Shown: positions 39,156 through 47,321, counted from the first letter of the stretch. The stretch: DNA of 64,000 bases from Roseibium sp. (GCA_017643215.1 JAEPNV010000009.1:145179-209178), one strand, 5' to 3'. The notes: a model not told the origin generated them from the letters alone. Numbers and translations: made by a program.

Positions 39156-39779
39156 ATGAAAAAGAAAAATCGGGCTGACGTTTTGGTGTTTAAGCATTTT
39201 ACTCATCTGGGATTGGCCGGATTGGGCCTAGCGCTTTTGGCGGCCTGTTCGCCGACCGCGGGCGGACCGGGGGCTTTACAAGGCGCGCGGACGTCGAACC
39301 TCACTCTGGTACAGATTTCAGAGGATCGTGTCGGCGGGATCACTGCCGAGACGACCTATGGCCGCAAGGCTATCGAAGCGGCCCTGCCCGGCTTTACCAC
39401 CGAGGGCATTCAAACGGCGGTGGAAGAGCGGACCGAGTGGGCCCTTGCGGCCTTCAATTCCGACGGCTTCCAGGTGCTTCAGGTGTTCAAGGGCACGAAC
39501 GGCAAGGTCCGGACGGTGCATGGCGTCACGCACCATCTGGAAGGCCCCAATGCCGAGCGCATCGGCATGACCTTTGCCGAAGTCGGCACCCGGCGCGGCG
39601 ACTGCCGTGCGGGCCGGTCGCTCTGGCGCGGCATGGCCATTTGCAAATCAAAGGGCCATGACACCGTGTCGCTGGTCTACGCGATCCCGCAATACGATGG
39701 CCCGTTCGACCGGCTTGCGCCGGCTGGCGAACTGAAAGGCGCCATGCTTCAACGGATCATCTGGACACCGGGGAATTAA
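39156..39779 (+). CDS. DUF1131 family lipoprotein
   Basis: A 207-residue lipoprotein. The signal peptide ends in the lipobox LLAAC with lipidated Cys31. The mature domain matches DUF1131 (RpoE-regulated lipoprotein, YfeY-like) at DRVGGITAETTYGRKAIEAA, LPGFTTEGIQTAVEERTEWA and FQVLQVFKGTNGKVRTVHGV. The family is probably an envelope-stress component of unknown mechanism. The last 23 bases overlap the convergent PhyH gene tail to tail. Confidence 0.83.
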   Translation: MKKKNRADVLVFKHFTHLGLAGLGLALLAACSPTAGGPGALQGARTSNLTLVQISEDRVGGITAETTYGRKAIEAALPGFTTEGIQTAVEERTEWALAAFNSDGFQVLQVFKGTNGKVRTVHGVTHHLEGPNAERIGMTFAEVGTRRGDCRAGRSLWRGMAICKSKGHDTVSLVYAIPQYDGPFDRLAPAGELKGAMLQRIIWTPGN

Positions 39780-40794
39780 CCGCGACTTTGCCGACCGGAC
39801 GCCAGACGGACCGCGCGCCGCCGCGCTTTTCCAAAAAATCCTCAACCGCGAAATTCAGCATCAGCGCCCGGTCGCGGATCCCGGGCAACGCTTTCACGTC
39901 GAGGCCGGTCCATGGCAAAAATGGATTGCGGCGCATGTGCCAGTGCAACTCGGTCCGTACAGTCCGCTTCGGCGACGGCGTGCGCCCGTGGAATGCGAAT
40001 GTATCAGCGACAACCAGCGTGTTTTCTGGAACCGTCATCTTCACCGGCTGAGGCAGGTTCAGCTTCTCCAGCTCATCAGGCCGGATCCGGAACGAGCCGC
40101 TGGCGTGATGGGAACGCGGATCCTCGGCGGCGGTCAGGGAACATTGATACTCCCATTTGAGCCGCTCAGGCGTCAGGCGGTGCGATCCCGGCACGAAACA
40201 AAACGGCCCATCATCCTCCCCGACATCCTGCAGGAACAGCCAGGCTTTCGACGTGGCATGAAACGTGTCGGCGTGAACGTCCGACTGCGGGTCTTTGGCC
40301 GGTTCCTCGCCAGGATCGACAAGAACGGTCTGAATGAAGCAGATCGGGACGCCCCCTTGCGAGGCCGCGTAACGGATCAAATCCAGCGCACGGACGCTGT
40401 GCACGGCTTTCTCGAGTGCGGGATTGGCGGCCAGGAGGTGCGGGGGAAGCGGCGTCATGCGGGTGACGGCCTGCCCCTGGCGCATCTCCCGTGATTGGAA
40501 GGCGCCGCCAAACACTTCCCCTTTCAAGGCCCGATAAAGATCTTCGGGCAGAAAGTCTTGGATCAGGACATATCCGTTCTCGTCGAAAAACGCCCGTTCC
40601 GCCGGGTCCAGTACGGCCCCGAGCCGACGGCGGCGTGCCGCAGCAAACCGGGCCGCGATGGTGACGCGCATGCGGTGCAATCCCCACCGGTTCAGCCGTT
40701 TGCTGCCGAGCAGCGGGTTCTTTCGTGGCGATTTGTCTGTCCCGGCAATCCCGAGAATCCAGAGCGGGGCCTTCAAATAAGACAGCGGCGTCAT
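39757..40794 (-). CDS. Phytanoyl-CoA dioxygenase family protein
   Basis: A 345-residue non-haem Fe(II)/2-oxoglutarate dioxygenase of the PhyH family. The facial triad is visible: H-x-D in SDVHADTFHATSKAWLFLQD and the distal His in ADTFAFHGRTPSPKRTV, followed by the 2-oxoglutarate-type Arg. DVGEDDGPFCFVPGSHRLTP is the characteristic jellyroll turn. The substrate is unknown; PhyH members in bacteria hydroxylate lipids, amino acids and ectoine-type compounds. The ATG giving MTPLSYLKAPLWIL is chosen; the frame is open upstream through the meaB gene but is shadow there. Confidence 0.88.
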   Translation of the reverse strand: MTPLSYLKAPLWILGIAGTDKSPRKNPLLGSKRLNRWGLHRMRVTIAARFAAARRRRLGAVLDPAERAFFDENGYVLIQDFLPEDLYRALKGEVFGGAFQSREMRQGQAVTRMTPLPPHLLAANPALEKAVHSVRALDLIRYAASQGGVPICFIQTVLVDPGEEPAKDPQSDVHADTFHATSKAWLFLQDVGEDDGPFCFVPGSHRLTPERLKWEYQCSLTAAEDPRSHHASGSFRIRPDELEKLNLPQPVKMTVPENTLVVADTFAFHGRTPSPKRTVRTELHWHMRRNPFLPWTGLDVKALPGIRDRALMLNFAVEDFLEKRGGARSVWRPVGKVAVNSPVSR

Positions 40795-40926
40795 CGCGAC
40801 ACCTATGGAGTTGTCAAAACAGCACCACACTACATGACGCCACGGGACATCCAAAGCGTGTTTTATCGAACCAAAGTGGCGAACAAGGGCCGTGACCTGT
40901 CGCGATTCCTCGGTTAAGCGTTGGCC

Positions 40927-41922
40927 ATGGCCGCCCGATCCTCCGCCCCCCCTGATCCAAACCAGCTTGCCGCCGATCTGCGCGGCGGCAACCGAGCCGC
41001 GCTCGCGCGGGCCATCACGCTGGTAGAGTCGCGTAAACCCGAACACCGCGCAATCGCCCGATCGCTCATCCAGGACCTGTTGCCGCTGACGGGCCGGGCC
41101 CACCGGATCGGCATTACCGGTGTGCCCGGGGTCGGCAAATCGACGACAATAGATACGCTCGGCTCCAACCTGACCGCCGCCGGACACAAGGTGGCGGTGC
41201 TCGCGGTGGATCCTTCGTCCACCCGGACCGGCGGCTCGATCCTGGGTGACAAAACGCGGATGGCCCGGCTGGCCGTCGACCGGAACGCGTTCATCAGGCC
41301 CTCCCCGTCCGCCGGGACGCTCGGCGGCGTGGCGGCCAAAACGCGCGAAACCATGCTTTTGTGCGAGGCCGCCGGTTTCGACATCATCCTGGTGGAGACC
41401 GTTGGTATCGGCCAGTCGGAAACCACCGTCGCCGACATGGTCGATTTCTTTCTCGTCCTGATGCTGCCGGGGGCCGGCGATGAACTGCAAGGCATCAAGA
41501 AGGGCGTTCTGGAAATCGCCGACATGATCGCGGTCAACAAGGCGGATGGCGACGGAGCGCTGCGGGCACGCTCCGCAGCCTCGGACTACCGTGCGGCCCT
41601 GCACATCCTGGCGCCGAAATCCCCCACATGGCTGACCCCGGTCATCACCATCTCCGGCCTCACCAATGAAGGCCTCGACACCCTTTGGCAGCAGATCGAA
41701 ACGCATCGAACCAAAATGACCGCCACCGGTGAATGGCAGACCCGGCGCGCCGACCAGCAGGTCGCGTGGATGTGGGACATGCTGCAGCAGCGGATGATGG
41801 ACGCACTCAAGCATGGCCATCGGACCGGACAGCGGTTGAAGGACCTTGAAACCTCGGTCCGGCGCGGCGAAACGGCCGTGTCGGTCGCCGTGGAAGAACT
41901 CGCCAGCCTGATTGGAGTGTGA
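40927..41922 (+). CDS. meaB: Methylmalonyl-CoA mutase-associated GTPase MeaB
   Basis: A 331-residue G3E-family P-loop GTPase that loads and protects adenosylcobalamin on methylmalonyl-CoA mutase. The P-loop is GVPGVGKST at 65-73; switch and Mg motifs follow in LAVDPSSTRTGGSILGDKTR and ETVGIGQSETTVADMVD, and the base-recognition motif is NKAD in MIAVNKADGD. The C-terminal dimerisation arm is present. It is encoded about 8.5 kb from mutA-mutB on the opposite strand, so the two parts of the system are not co-transcribed. The C15 peptidase gene starts two bases after its stop. Confidence 0.95.
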   Translation: MAARSSAPPDPNQLAADLRGGNRAALARAITLVESRKPEHRAIARSLIQDLLPLTGRAHRIGITGVPGVGKSTTIDTLGSNLTAAGHKVAVLAVDPSSTRTGGSILGDKTRMARLAVDRNAFIRPSPSAGTLGGVAAKTRETMLLCEAAGFDIILVETVGIGQSETTVADMVDFFLVLMLPGAGDELQGIKKGVLEIADMIAVNKADGDGALRARSAASDYRAALHILAPKSPTWLTPVITISGLTNEGLDTLWQQIETHRTKMTATGEWQTRRADQQVAWMWDMLQQRMMDALKHGHRTGQRLKDLETSVRRGETAVSVAVEELASLIGV

Positions 41923-41924
41923 GA

Positions 41925-42530
41925 ATGGCCGGGCCGACCAAAACCCTGCTTGTCACGGGCTTCAACGGCTTTCCGGGCATGCCGGTCAATCCGACCGCGC
42001 GGCTGATGGAGCGGCTCCCAAAGCGGCTTCCCGACCAGGTTCACGGGGTCCGGCTGGACTATCTGGTGCTGCCCCCGGTCTGGGCGGACCGGATGCCCGT
42101 GATTCAAGCGCAGATCGCGAAGATCAGTCCGGATGCGGTTGTCCATCTCGGGGTCGACGGCAAGCGCCGGCAGATCAACATCGAAACACGTGCGGTCAAC
42201 CAGGCCTCACAGATCCGGGCGGACGCGGCTGGCAGACGGCATGCCCGCGCGGTGCTCGACCCCGGAGGATCGGCCGTCCGGACCGCGACCTTGCCGGTCC
42301 GCGCGATCCGCGCCGCCGTGGCACGGTCCGGGGCACCGGCCGCGCTATCCGCCAACGCCGGAGATTATCTTTGCAACGCGGTCTTTTGGGATACGCTCGG
42401 TGCCGGGATTCCCGCCGTGTTCGTGCATGTTCCGGCGCTGCCACGCGGGCGCGCCGAACAGCGGCCCTCTTATCACGCCGTGGAAAACGCGGCCGTCAAC
42501 ATTTTAAGAGACCTTGCCATGCGCTTGTGA
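41925..42530 (+). CDS. Pyroglutamyl-peptidase I-like cysteine peptidase (C15)
   Basis: A 201-residue peptidase removing N-terminal pyroglutamate from peptides. Catalytic residues of C15 can be traced: Glu in QINIETRAVN, Cys in SANAGDYLCNAVFWDTLG and His in AVFVHVPALP. The N-terminal VTGFNGFPGMPVNPTARLME is the family's GF-x-P-F region, here slightly divergent. The start ATG is two bases after the meaB stop, with GGAG inside the end of meaB, so it is coupled to that gene. A functional link to MeaB is unlikely. Confidence 0.88.
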   Translation: MAGPTKTLLVTGFNGFPGMPVNPTARLMERLPKRLPDQVHGVRLDYLVLPPVWADRMPVIQAQIAKISPDAVVHLGVDGKRRQINIETRAVNQASQIRADAAGRRHARAVLDPGGSAVRTATLPVRAIRAAVARSGAPAALSANAGDYLCNAVFWDTLGAGIPAVFVHVPALPRGRAEQRPSYHAVENAAVNILRDLAMRL

Positions 42531-42677
42531 CCGCGTGCCCCGCGGTAATCCGGCACTCACATGTTCCTCACGGCAAAGTTGCTTGGCCGGATCCGCGTAT
42601 CGCCCCAACTGTTAGCGTGGAACACGGGCTGATGTCTTATCTGCCCGGTCGTGGTCAGGCAGAATTATGGACGGGAA

Positions 42678-43127
42678 ATGATGATGAGCATCTTGTTGCG
42701 CGGCAGTCTCCTCAGCGTCTTTGCAGTGGCCTTTGCAGCCCTCCTCACCCTCGGGACCCAAACGGTGGAGGCCAAGGGCACGCTTGCGGCAAGCGGTTAT
42801 GATCCCGTGTCCTATTTCAGTGGCCGGCAGCCAGTGAAAGGCCAGGCGGGTATTACGGCGCGCCACGACGGTTTGACCTACCGGTTCGCATCGGCAGAAA
42901 ACAGGGATCGTTTCCTGGCCAATCCAGGCAAATTCGCGCCGCAGTATGGCGGGTATTGTGCTTTTGGCGTGTCCCGCGGTTACAAAGTCGGCGTCGATCC
43001 GCTGGCGTTTAAGGTCGTTGACGGCAAGCTGTACCTCAACTACTCGCGCCAGATTCAACGCCAGTGGAACCGTGATGTTCCCGGCCACATCGCGCGCGCT
43101 GACAGCAATTGGCCGGATCTCAAATAG
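42678..43127 (+). CDS. Secreted YHS domain protein 1
   Basis: A 149-residue exported protein: a signal peptide (LLSVFAVAFAALLTLGTQTV, cleavage near EAKG) then one YHS domain. It shows ASGYDPVSYFSGRQPVKGQA, YRFASAENRDRFLANPGKFA and PQYGGYCAFGVSRGYKVGVD, with the single conserved cysteine of YHS domains. The start is the first of three ATGs, preceded by GGACGGGAA. It is a paralogue of the YHS protein 2 gene on the other side of the TetR gene and overlaps the TetR gene tail to tail by eight bases. YHS domains are thought to bind metal or sense redox state; the role here is unknown. Confidence 0.88.
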   Translation: MMMSILLRGSLLSVFAVAFAALLTLGTQTVEAKGTLAASGYDPVSYFSGRQPVKGQAGITARHDGLTYRFASAENRDRFLANPGKFAPQYGGYCAFGVSRGYKVGVDPLAFKVVDGKLYLNYSRQIQRQWNRDVPGHIARADSNWPDLK

Positions 43128-43722
43128 GTTCTGCGACCGGCGGCATGAACAGAATGCGCTCCACCTGTGTGATGATGTCATCCGCATAGTCGGTTGAGCG
43201 GCCGGCCCGGCCCAAAACACGAAATCCGAGATAAAGGGCGACCAGGCTCCGAGCGGTCGCGCGGAGCATTTGCTCTTCCTCTGCCGTGCCCATATCGCGG
43301 AGCGCGGCTGCGATCCCGTTTTCCAGCCGGGCAAACATGGCGGACAACCGGCCTTCCACGTCCTTGTCCTGCGCCGCGCGGTCGACGGCCGCATTGCACA
43401 GGAAGCAGCCCTGCCGGTCGCCTGTATTCGCCGCCGCATCGGCCACGTGCCGGAACAGATTCAGGATCCGTTCCTGCCCTGGGCCGCCGGCTGGATCACT
43501 CAGCGTCTGCGCCGTCGGCGCGATGACGTTTTTTGCATAAAGATCAAGCGCGGCCAGATAAAGCGAGTGTTTGTCGGAAAAGGCCTTGTAAAACGAACCC
43601 TTGGTGATCCGCATACTCGTCAGAAGCTCGCTGATCGAGGCGTCCTCATAGCCTTGATCCCAAAACACCGACATGGCGGTTTCAAGCGCCTTTTGTGTGT
43701 CGAATTCCCTCGGCCGGCCCAT
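43120..43722 (-). CDS. TetR/AcrR family regulator
   Basis: A 200-residue repressor-type regulator. The N-terminal DNA-binding domain is clear: ALETAMSVFWDQGYEDASIS, then ELLTSMRITKGSFYKAFSDK and HSLYLAALDLYAKNVIAP. The ligand domain contains the cysteine-bearing GDRQGCFLCNAAVDRAAQDK. It lies between two paralogous YHS protein genes and is divergent from YHS 2 across a 204-base gap with two operator-like sites, so control of YHS 2 and of itself is likely. The two cysteines (CFLC) could be a ligand or thiol sensor, which is speculation. Confidence 0.9.
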   Translation of the reverse strand: MGRPREFDTQKALETAMSVFWDQGYEDASISELLTSMRITKGSFYKAFSDKHSLYLAALDLYAKNVIAPTAQTLSDPAGGPGQERILNLFRHVADAAANTGDRQGCFLCNAAVDRAAQDKDVEGRLSAMFARLENGIAAALRDMGTAEEEQMLRATARSLVALYLGFRVLGRAGRSTDYADDIITQVERILFMPPVAEPI

Positions 43723-43782
43723 GGGTTTCCTTTTTCCGCCTCACTCTGTGCTCACGCGACGCTCACCGCGATGTGTTTTGTA

Positions 43783-43858
43783 CCAATCGGTTCCGAATGA
43801 TAGGTTTCAGGCATCGGGTATATCCGGATCAGCGCTCGCGCGATTTGGAACCGATTGG
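43783..43858. promoter_or_regulatory. Two inverted 12-bp operator-like sites in the tetR/YHS intergenic region
   Basis: CCAATCGGTTCC at 43783-43794 and its exact reverse complement GGAACCGATTGG at 43847-43858 lie 64 bases apart in the divergent promoter region. Each has an ACC-N4-GGT-like core (ACCAATCGGT; ACCGATTGG), the symmetry expected of TetR-type operators. One is closer to each gene. Confidence 0.62.
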
Positions 43859-43926
43859 AACACTAAATGGAACGAAACTCAAATCCGGCGGATCTCACAA
43901 GATCCAGATGACAGGGAGATTGTTCA

Positions 43927-44400
43927 ATGATGAAACTTTTTAAAGGCGCTTTTGCCGCGCTGTTGATGATGGTGGGGGCAACGGTCAGCGCGCTGGCTGC
44001 CGGCGCCGATGTCAACACCACCGTGACGGGCCTGGCGCTGCGCGGCTTTGATCCGGTGTCCTATTTCACCGCCGGCGCGCCGCAATCGGGCGACGTCAAC
44101 ATCACCGCTGAGTACAACGGCGCGACCTACCGGTTCACGACGGAAGCCAATCGCGACACCTTCAAGTCCGATCCGGCCAAATACGCGCCGCAATATGGCG
44201 GTTTTTGCGCCTTTGGCACCGCGATGGGCTTCAAGTTCGACGGCGATCCGCATGTGTGGAAAATCGTCGACAACAAACTCTACCTGAACCTTTCTGAAGG
44301 CGTTCAAAAGCGCTGGAATGAGGATGTCCCGGGTTTCATCGCGACCGCCGATACCAAGTGGACCGACATCAAGGACACCGCCCCTTCCGACCTTCAATAA
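43927..44400 (+). CDS. Secreted YHS domain protein 2
   Basis: A 157-residue exported YHS protein: signal peptide GAFAALLMMVGATVSALAAG, then RGFDPVSYFTAGAPQSGDVN, ATYRFTTEANRDTFKSDPAK, YAPQYGGFCAFGTAMGFKFD and NLSEGVQKRWNEDVPGFIAT. It aligns end to end with YHS protein 1, including the single cysteine in GGFCAFG. It is divergent from the TetR gene and preceded by CAGGGAG. A terminator-like hairpin follows the stop. The role is unknown; related YHS proteins of alphaproteobacteria are secreted and found near metal or redox genes. Confidence 0.9.
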   Translation: MMKLFKGAFAALLMMVGATVSALAAGADVNTTVTGLALRGFDPVSYFTAGAPQSGDVNITAEYNGATYRFTTEANRDTFKSDPAKYAPQYGGFCAFGTAMGFKFDGDPHVWKIVDNKLYLNLSEGVQKRWNEDVPGFIATADTKWTDIKDTAPSDLQ

Positions 44401-44421
44401 ACAACTGGAAATGACAAAAAC

Positions 44422-44606
44422 GCCGGGGGCATCCGCCCCCGGTTCGACTGCTGACAATGCCCAGTCTTTCCGTCGTCATCCTCGGACAATGTTCCGAGGA
44501 CCCATAAAAATCAGAGCGTTATGGATGCTCGGGACAGGCCCAAGCATGACTGCCGAAAGACAATCTGGTTTGTCAGCGGTCTGGCCGGGGGCACCCGCCT
44601 CCGGTT
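44422..44606 (+). terminator. Duplicated terminator hairpin flanking repeat copy B
   Basis: A 23-base hairpin sequence GCCGGGGGCATCCGCCCCCG (plus GTT) at 44422-44444 recurs at 44584-44606 with two changes. Only the second is followed by TTTTTT. Between them sits copy B of the dispersed repeat. The second is the better intrinsic terminator for the YHS 2 transcript. Confidence 0.6.
44468..44558. repeat. Dispersed intergenic repeat, copy B
   Basis: This matches the core of the 180-bp unit at 46.6 kb: TTCCGTCGTCATCCTCGGAC, TCCGAGGACCCAT, TTATGGATGCTCGGGACAGG and CCAAGCATGACTGCCG. It contains two small palindromes (CCTCGGAC/GTTCCGAGG and GCTCGGG/CCCAAGC). Confidence 0.8.
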
Positions 44607-44622
44607 TTTTGTTGCCGAAAAC

Positions 44623-44904
44623 TCAATGACGGCCTTTGTGCGGTAGAACATCCCGGTGTTCGGCCAGGAAATGGCGCAGGGCCATGAAGAGTTCCCGGGC
44701 ATGCGCGCGGTCGCCGCGGTTCAGCGCATCCCGGATATCGTCCTCGATCATCGCCTTGATCCGTTCCGGACCCTTGGGCTGATGCATCAAATAAGCGCCC
44801 AGCGCGACGGCCGCGATTTCCGGAATGTGCTCGTGCTCGGCAAGCGCCAGAATTTCCGCCTCGTCCAATCCGCTGAGGCCGATGCAATCATCGATCGTGA
44901 TCAT
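44623..44904 (-). CDS. Small hypothetical helical protein
   Basis: A 93-residue soluble, mainly helical protein I do not recognise. It begins MITIDDCIGLSGLDEAEILA and contains HEHIPEIAAVALGAYLMHQP, IKAMIEDDIRDALNRGDRAH and LFMALRHFLAEHRDVLPHK. The start is well supported by GGAGGAGG seven bases ahead of the ATG. It is divergent from the TIGR03808 gene. The U-tract of the terminator belonging to YHS 2 lies just downstream. Confidence 0.75.
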   Translation of the reverse strand: MITIDDCIGLSGLDEAEILALAEHEHIPEIAAVALGAYLMHQPKGPERIKAMIEDDIRDALNRGDRAHARELFMALRHFLAEHRDVLPHKGRH

Positions 44905-45039
44905 GCTGCCTCCTCCCAAGTTGATTTTTACGCAGTCTAACAAAGTGCACGCAGTGCTCTTTTGATCGGAATCAACTGCTGAAATGGAATTCACGAGCCG
45001 ACGCACCCGAAACCGGCATAGGCCTTGCTGCGTGCTGAC

Positions 45040-46464
45040 ATGAATTCGGACGCAAGTCCCGAAACGGCACAAAGTCAAGCAAGGTTCGACGTGAAACAGA
45101 CAAAAGCGGGGACACTCAGCCGGCGCGCGCTTTTGGCCGGTGCGGCGCTGTGCCTTTCCGGGACAACGGCCAACGCCTTGATCAAGGTTGCCGAAATGCG
45201 CGGCTCAATCGACGCGGCGGACCTTGGCCTGTTTCCGAATGCGTCCACGGACCAGACCCAGACGTTTCAAGCGGCCGTCAACCGCGCTGTTGAAAACGGC
45301 CGCGCCCTGTTCCTGCCGGCCGGCACGTATCCGGTCGCCAATTTGCGGTTTCCCTCCGGAACCCTGATCGTCGGCGTGCCGGGCCGGACCCGCCTGGTCT
45401 ATCAGGGCGGCGGCGGTCTGCTTGCCCGCGCCGAGGGCGTCAACAATATCGGATTGACCGGCCTTATCTTCGACGGCGCCAACCGGTCGATCGGCGATCT
45501 CACGGAAGGACTCCTGCATTTCATCGGCGTGCGGAACCTGTCGATCACCAATTGCGAAATCGCCGGCTCGACCCGGTCAGGGCTTTTGATGGACCGCTGT
45601 TCCGGGCACGTGGAAAACTGCCGAATATCCGGCGCCGCCGAGGCGGGCCTACGTTCCAACGAGGCCGCCGGTCTTGCGATCACCGGCAATACGGTGACCG
45701 ATTGTGCCAATGGCGGCATTTGGGTGCACCGCTGGACAGACGGTGAGGACGGCACGCTCGTTTCCGGCAACCGGGTCGAGCGGATCGGTGCCAAGTATGG
45801 TGGCACCGGCCAGTTCGGAAACGGCATCAACGTGTTCCGCGCCGATGGCGTGGTGATCTCCAACAACCGGGTCGCCGACTGCGCGTTTTCCGCGATCCGG
45901 TCCAATGCCGGCTCAAATGTGCAGATCCTCGGAAATTCCTGTCTGCGCTCCGGCGAATGCGCCATCTATTCCGAATTCGGCTTTCAGGGCGCGGTGATCT
46001 CCAACAATCTGATCGACGGCGGGACGATGGGCGTGTCCATCGCCAACTTTCTGGACGGCGGGCGCCTTGCCGTGTGCTCGGGAAACATCATCCGAAACAT
46101 AACCGATGTCGGGCCCTATCCGCCCGAAGTTGCCGGTTTCGGGATCGGGATCGCCGCCGAAGCCGATACGGCGGTGACCGGCAACGTGGTTGAGGGCGCA
46201 CCCAAATTCGGTCTCTTGCTCGGCTGGGGCCCTTACATGCGCAACATCGTCGCCAGCCAGAATGTCGTGCGCGAATGCGGCACCGGGATCGCCGTCACCG
46301 TCGTGGAGGGCTCCGGCCCGGCGGTGATCAGCAACAACGTGGTCCAGGGCAGCCAGTCCGGCGCCATCCGCGGCTATCGCTGGCTTGAACAGTCGACCGG
46401 CGAACTCGACGGCTCGCAGGACTTTCCGAACCTGTCGATCCTGAACAACCGGATTTCCGCGTAG
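45040..46464 (+). CDS. TIGR03808 family Tat-exported beta-helix protein
   Basis: A 474-residue protein with an N-terminal twin-arginine signal (LSRRALLAGAALCLSG, about residues 28-43). A long right-handed beta-helix follows, built from repeats such as NLSITNCEIAGSTRSGLLMD, GLAITGNTVTDCANGGIWVH, GVVISNNRVADCAFSAIRSN and GAVISNNLIDGGTMGVSIAN. This matches the TIGR03808 family restricted to Hyphomicrobiales and relatives. Beta-helix proteins of this shape are often polysaccharide lyases or epimerases, but no catalytic site can be assigned. The function is unknown. A GTG/TTG-rich upstream stretch leaves the exact start open by a few codons. Confidence 0.9.
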   Translation: MNSDASPETAQSQARFDVKQTKAGTLSRRALLAGAALCLSGTTANALIKVAEMRGSIDAADLGLFPNASTDQTQTFQAAVNRAVENGRALFLPAGTYPVANLRFPSGTLIVGVPGRTRLVYQGGGGLLARAEGVNNIGLTGLIFDGANRSIGDLTEGLLHFIGVRNLSITNCEIAGSTRSGLLMDRCSGHVENCRISGAAEAGLRSNEAAGLAITGNTVTDCANGGIWVHRWTDGEDGTLVSGNRVERIGAKYGGTGQFGNGINVFRADGVVISNNRVADCAFSAIRSNAGSNVQILGNSCLRSGECAIYSEFGFQGAVISNNLIDGGTMGVSIANFLDGGRLAVCSGNIIRNITDVGPYPPEVAGFGIGIAAEADTAVTGNVVEGAPKFGLLLGWGPYMRNIVASQNVVRECGTGIAVTVVEGSGPAVISNNVVQGSQSGAIRGYRWLEQSTGELDGSQDFPNLSILNNRISA

Positions 46465-46616
46465 CTCGCGGCGATGGATCCGGCGTTTGATCGTCGATTT
46501 CCGCCGCATTTCACGCGACCAAGAACTGGCAACGTCGCTCCTTGTCCGGCCTCGCGTCCTTCGGAAGGATGGGTCCCCGCGTTCGGGGACCCATTCAAGG
46601 GTGACAACACGCACCG

Positions 46617-46796
46617 ACCTTTCCGTCGTCATCCTCGGACAGCGCTCCGAGGATCCATATCATCCAGGGGGTTATGGATGCTCGGGACAGGCCCGAGCAT
46701 GACTGCCGTAAGCTTGGGTGGTTTGCCGGCAGTCTGAAATCGGTCCCCGATCGATGAATGTCACCGGGGCCTATTCAAGGGTGACAGAACGCCGCG
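46617..46796. repeat. 180-bp tandem unit, copy C
   Basis: The unit begins ACCTTTCCGTCGTCATCCTC and ends ...TTCAAGGGTGACAGAACGCC. It repeats at a period of exactly 180 bases (46621 against 46801). The end block CATTCAAGGGTGACA also precedes the first unit at 46591, giving a partial extra copy. Confidence 0.88.
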
Positions 46797-47277
46797 ACCT
46801 TTCCGTCGTCATCCTCGGACAGCGCTCCGAGGATCCATATCATCCAGGGGGTCATGGATGCTCGGGACAGGCCCACTGCTGTCCGGTTTAATCCGGTTGC
46901 GGGAAGATCATTGTCAGCCCGCAATCCTCACCATGCCGCCCCGGCCCCCGAGCCGGGGCCCAGCACTTTGCGGAAGGTGTTGTTTTCCAGAACAAAATGC
47001 AGCGATTGCTGGTTCCCGGACGGCCGCTCACGCGGCCTCCGGGAAGGCACCAAATAGCCGGTCGCGCTCATGCCAGATCGCATGTCCATGCGCGTTTTGG
47101 CCGCGCAAAGTCAAATTGGTTCAATGACAGTTGCCTGCCCCTGGATTTTGAACCGGACAGCAGTGGAACAGGCCCGAGCATGACTGCCGAAAGCTTGGGT
47201 GGCTTGTCGGCAGTCTGAAATCGGTCCCCGATCGATGAATGTCACCGGGACCCATTCATCTGCAGCTTTCGAAGCTG
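46797..47277. repeat. 180-bp tandem unit, copy D, interrupted
   Basis: This is collinear with copy C over its left part (to ACAGGCCC at 46874) and its right part (from ACAGGCCC at 47168), with 301 extra bases between. The shared block ending in CACCGGG at 46766 in copy C appears at 47247 here, which is 180 plus 301 bases later. Confidence 0.88.
46875..47167. mobile_element. MITE-like insertion with terminal inverted repeats
   Basis: The insert begins ACTGCTGTCCGGTTTAATCC and ends AACCGGACAGCAGTGGA, inverted repeats of about 14-17 bp (CCACTGCTGTCCGGTT). It is flanked by ACAGG(CCC) on both sides, a 5-8 bp direct repeat fitting target-site duplication. The uninterrupted copy C shows the empty site. 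The inside has palindromes (GGCCCCCGAGCCGGGGCC; GACGGCCGCTCACGCGGCC) and no transposase, so it is non-autonomous. Confidence 0.82.
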
Positions 47278-47321
47278 GAAAAGCACGACAAGGCGGCCAG
47301 AAACCACCGGCCGGCCTCCGA

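Larger units (their letters stand above)
46465..47321. other. Repeat-rich island between the TIGR03808 gene and ddaH
   Basis: An 857-base region with no credible gene. It contains two tandem copies of a 180-bp unit, a partial third boundary, and a 301-bp insertion inside the second copy, each annotated separately. A GTCCCCGCGTTCGGGGAC palindrome lies at 46573-46590. Confidence 0.8.

Noticed and set aside
44401..44467. Riboswitch-like structure after the YHS 2 gene
   Set aside because: The stem is a simple GC hairpin duplicated downstream with a T-tract; it is better explained as a terminator.
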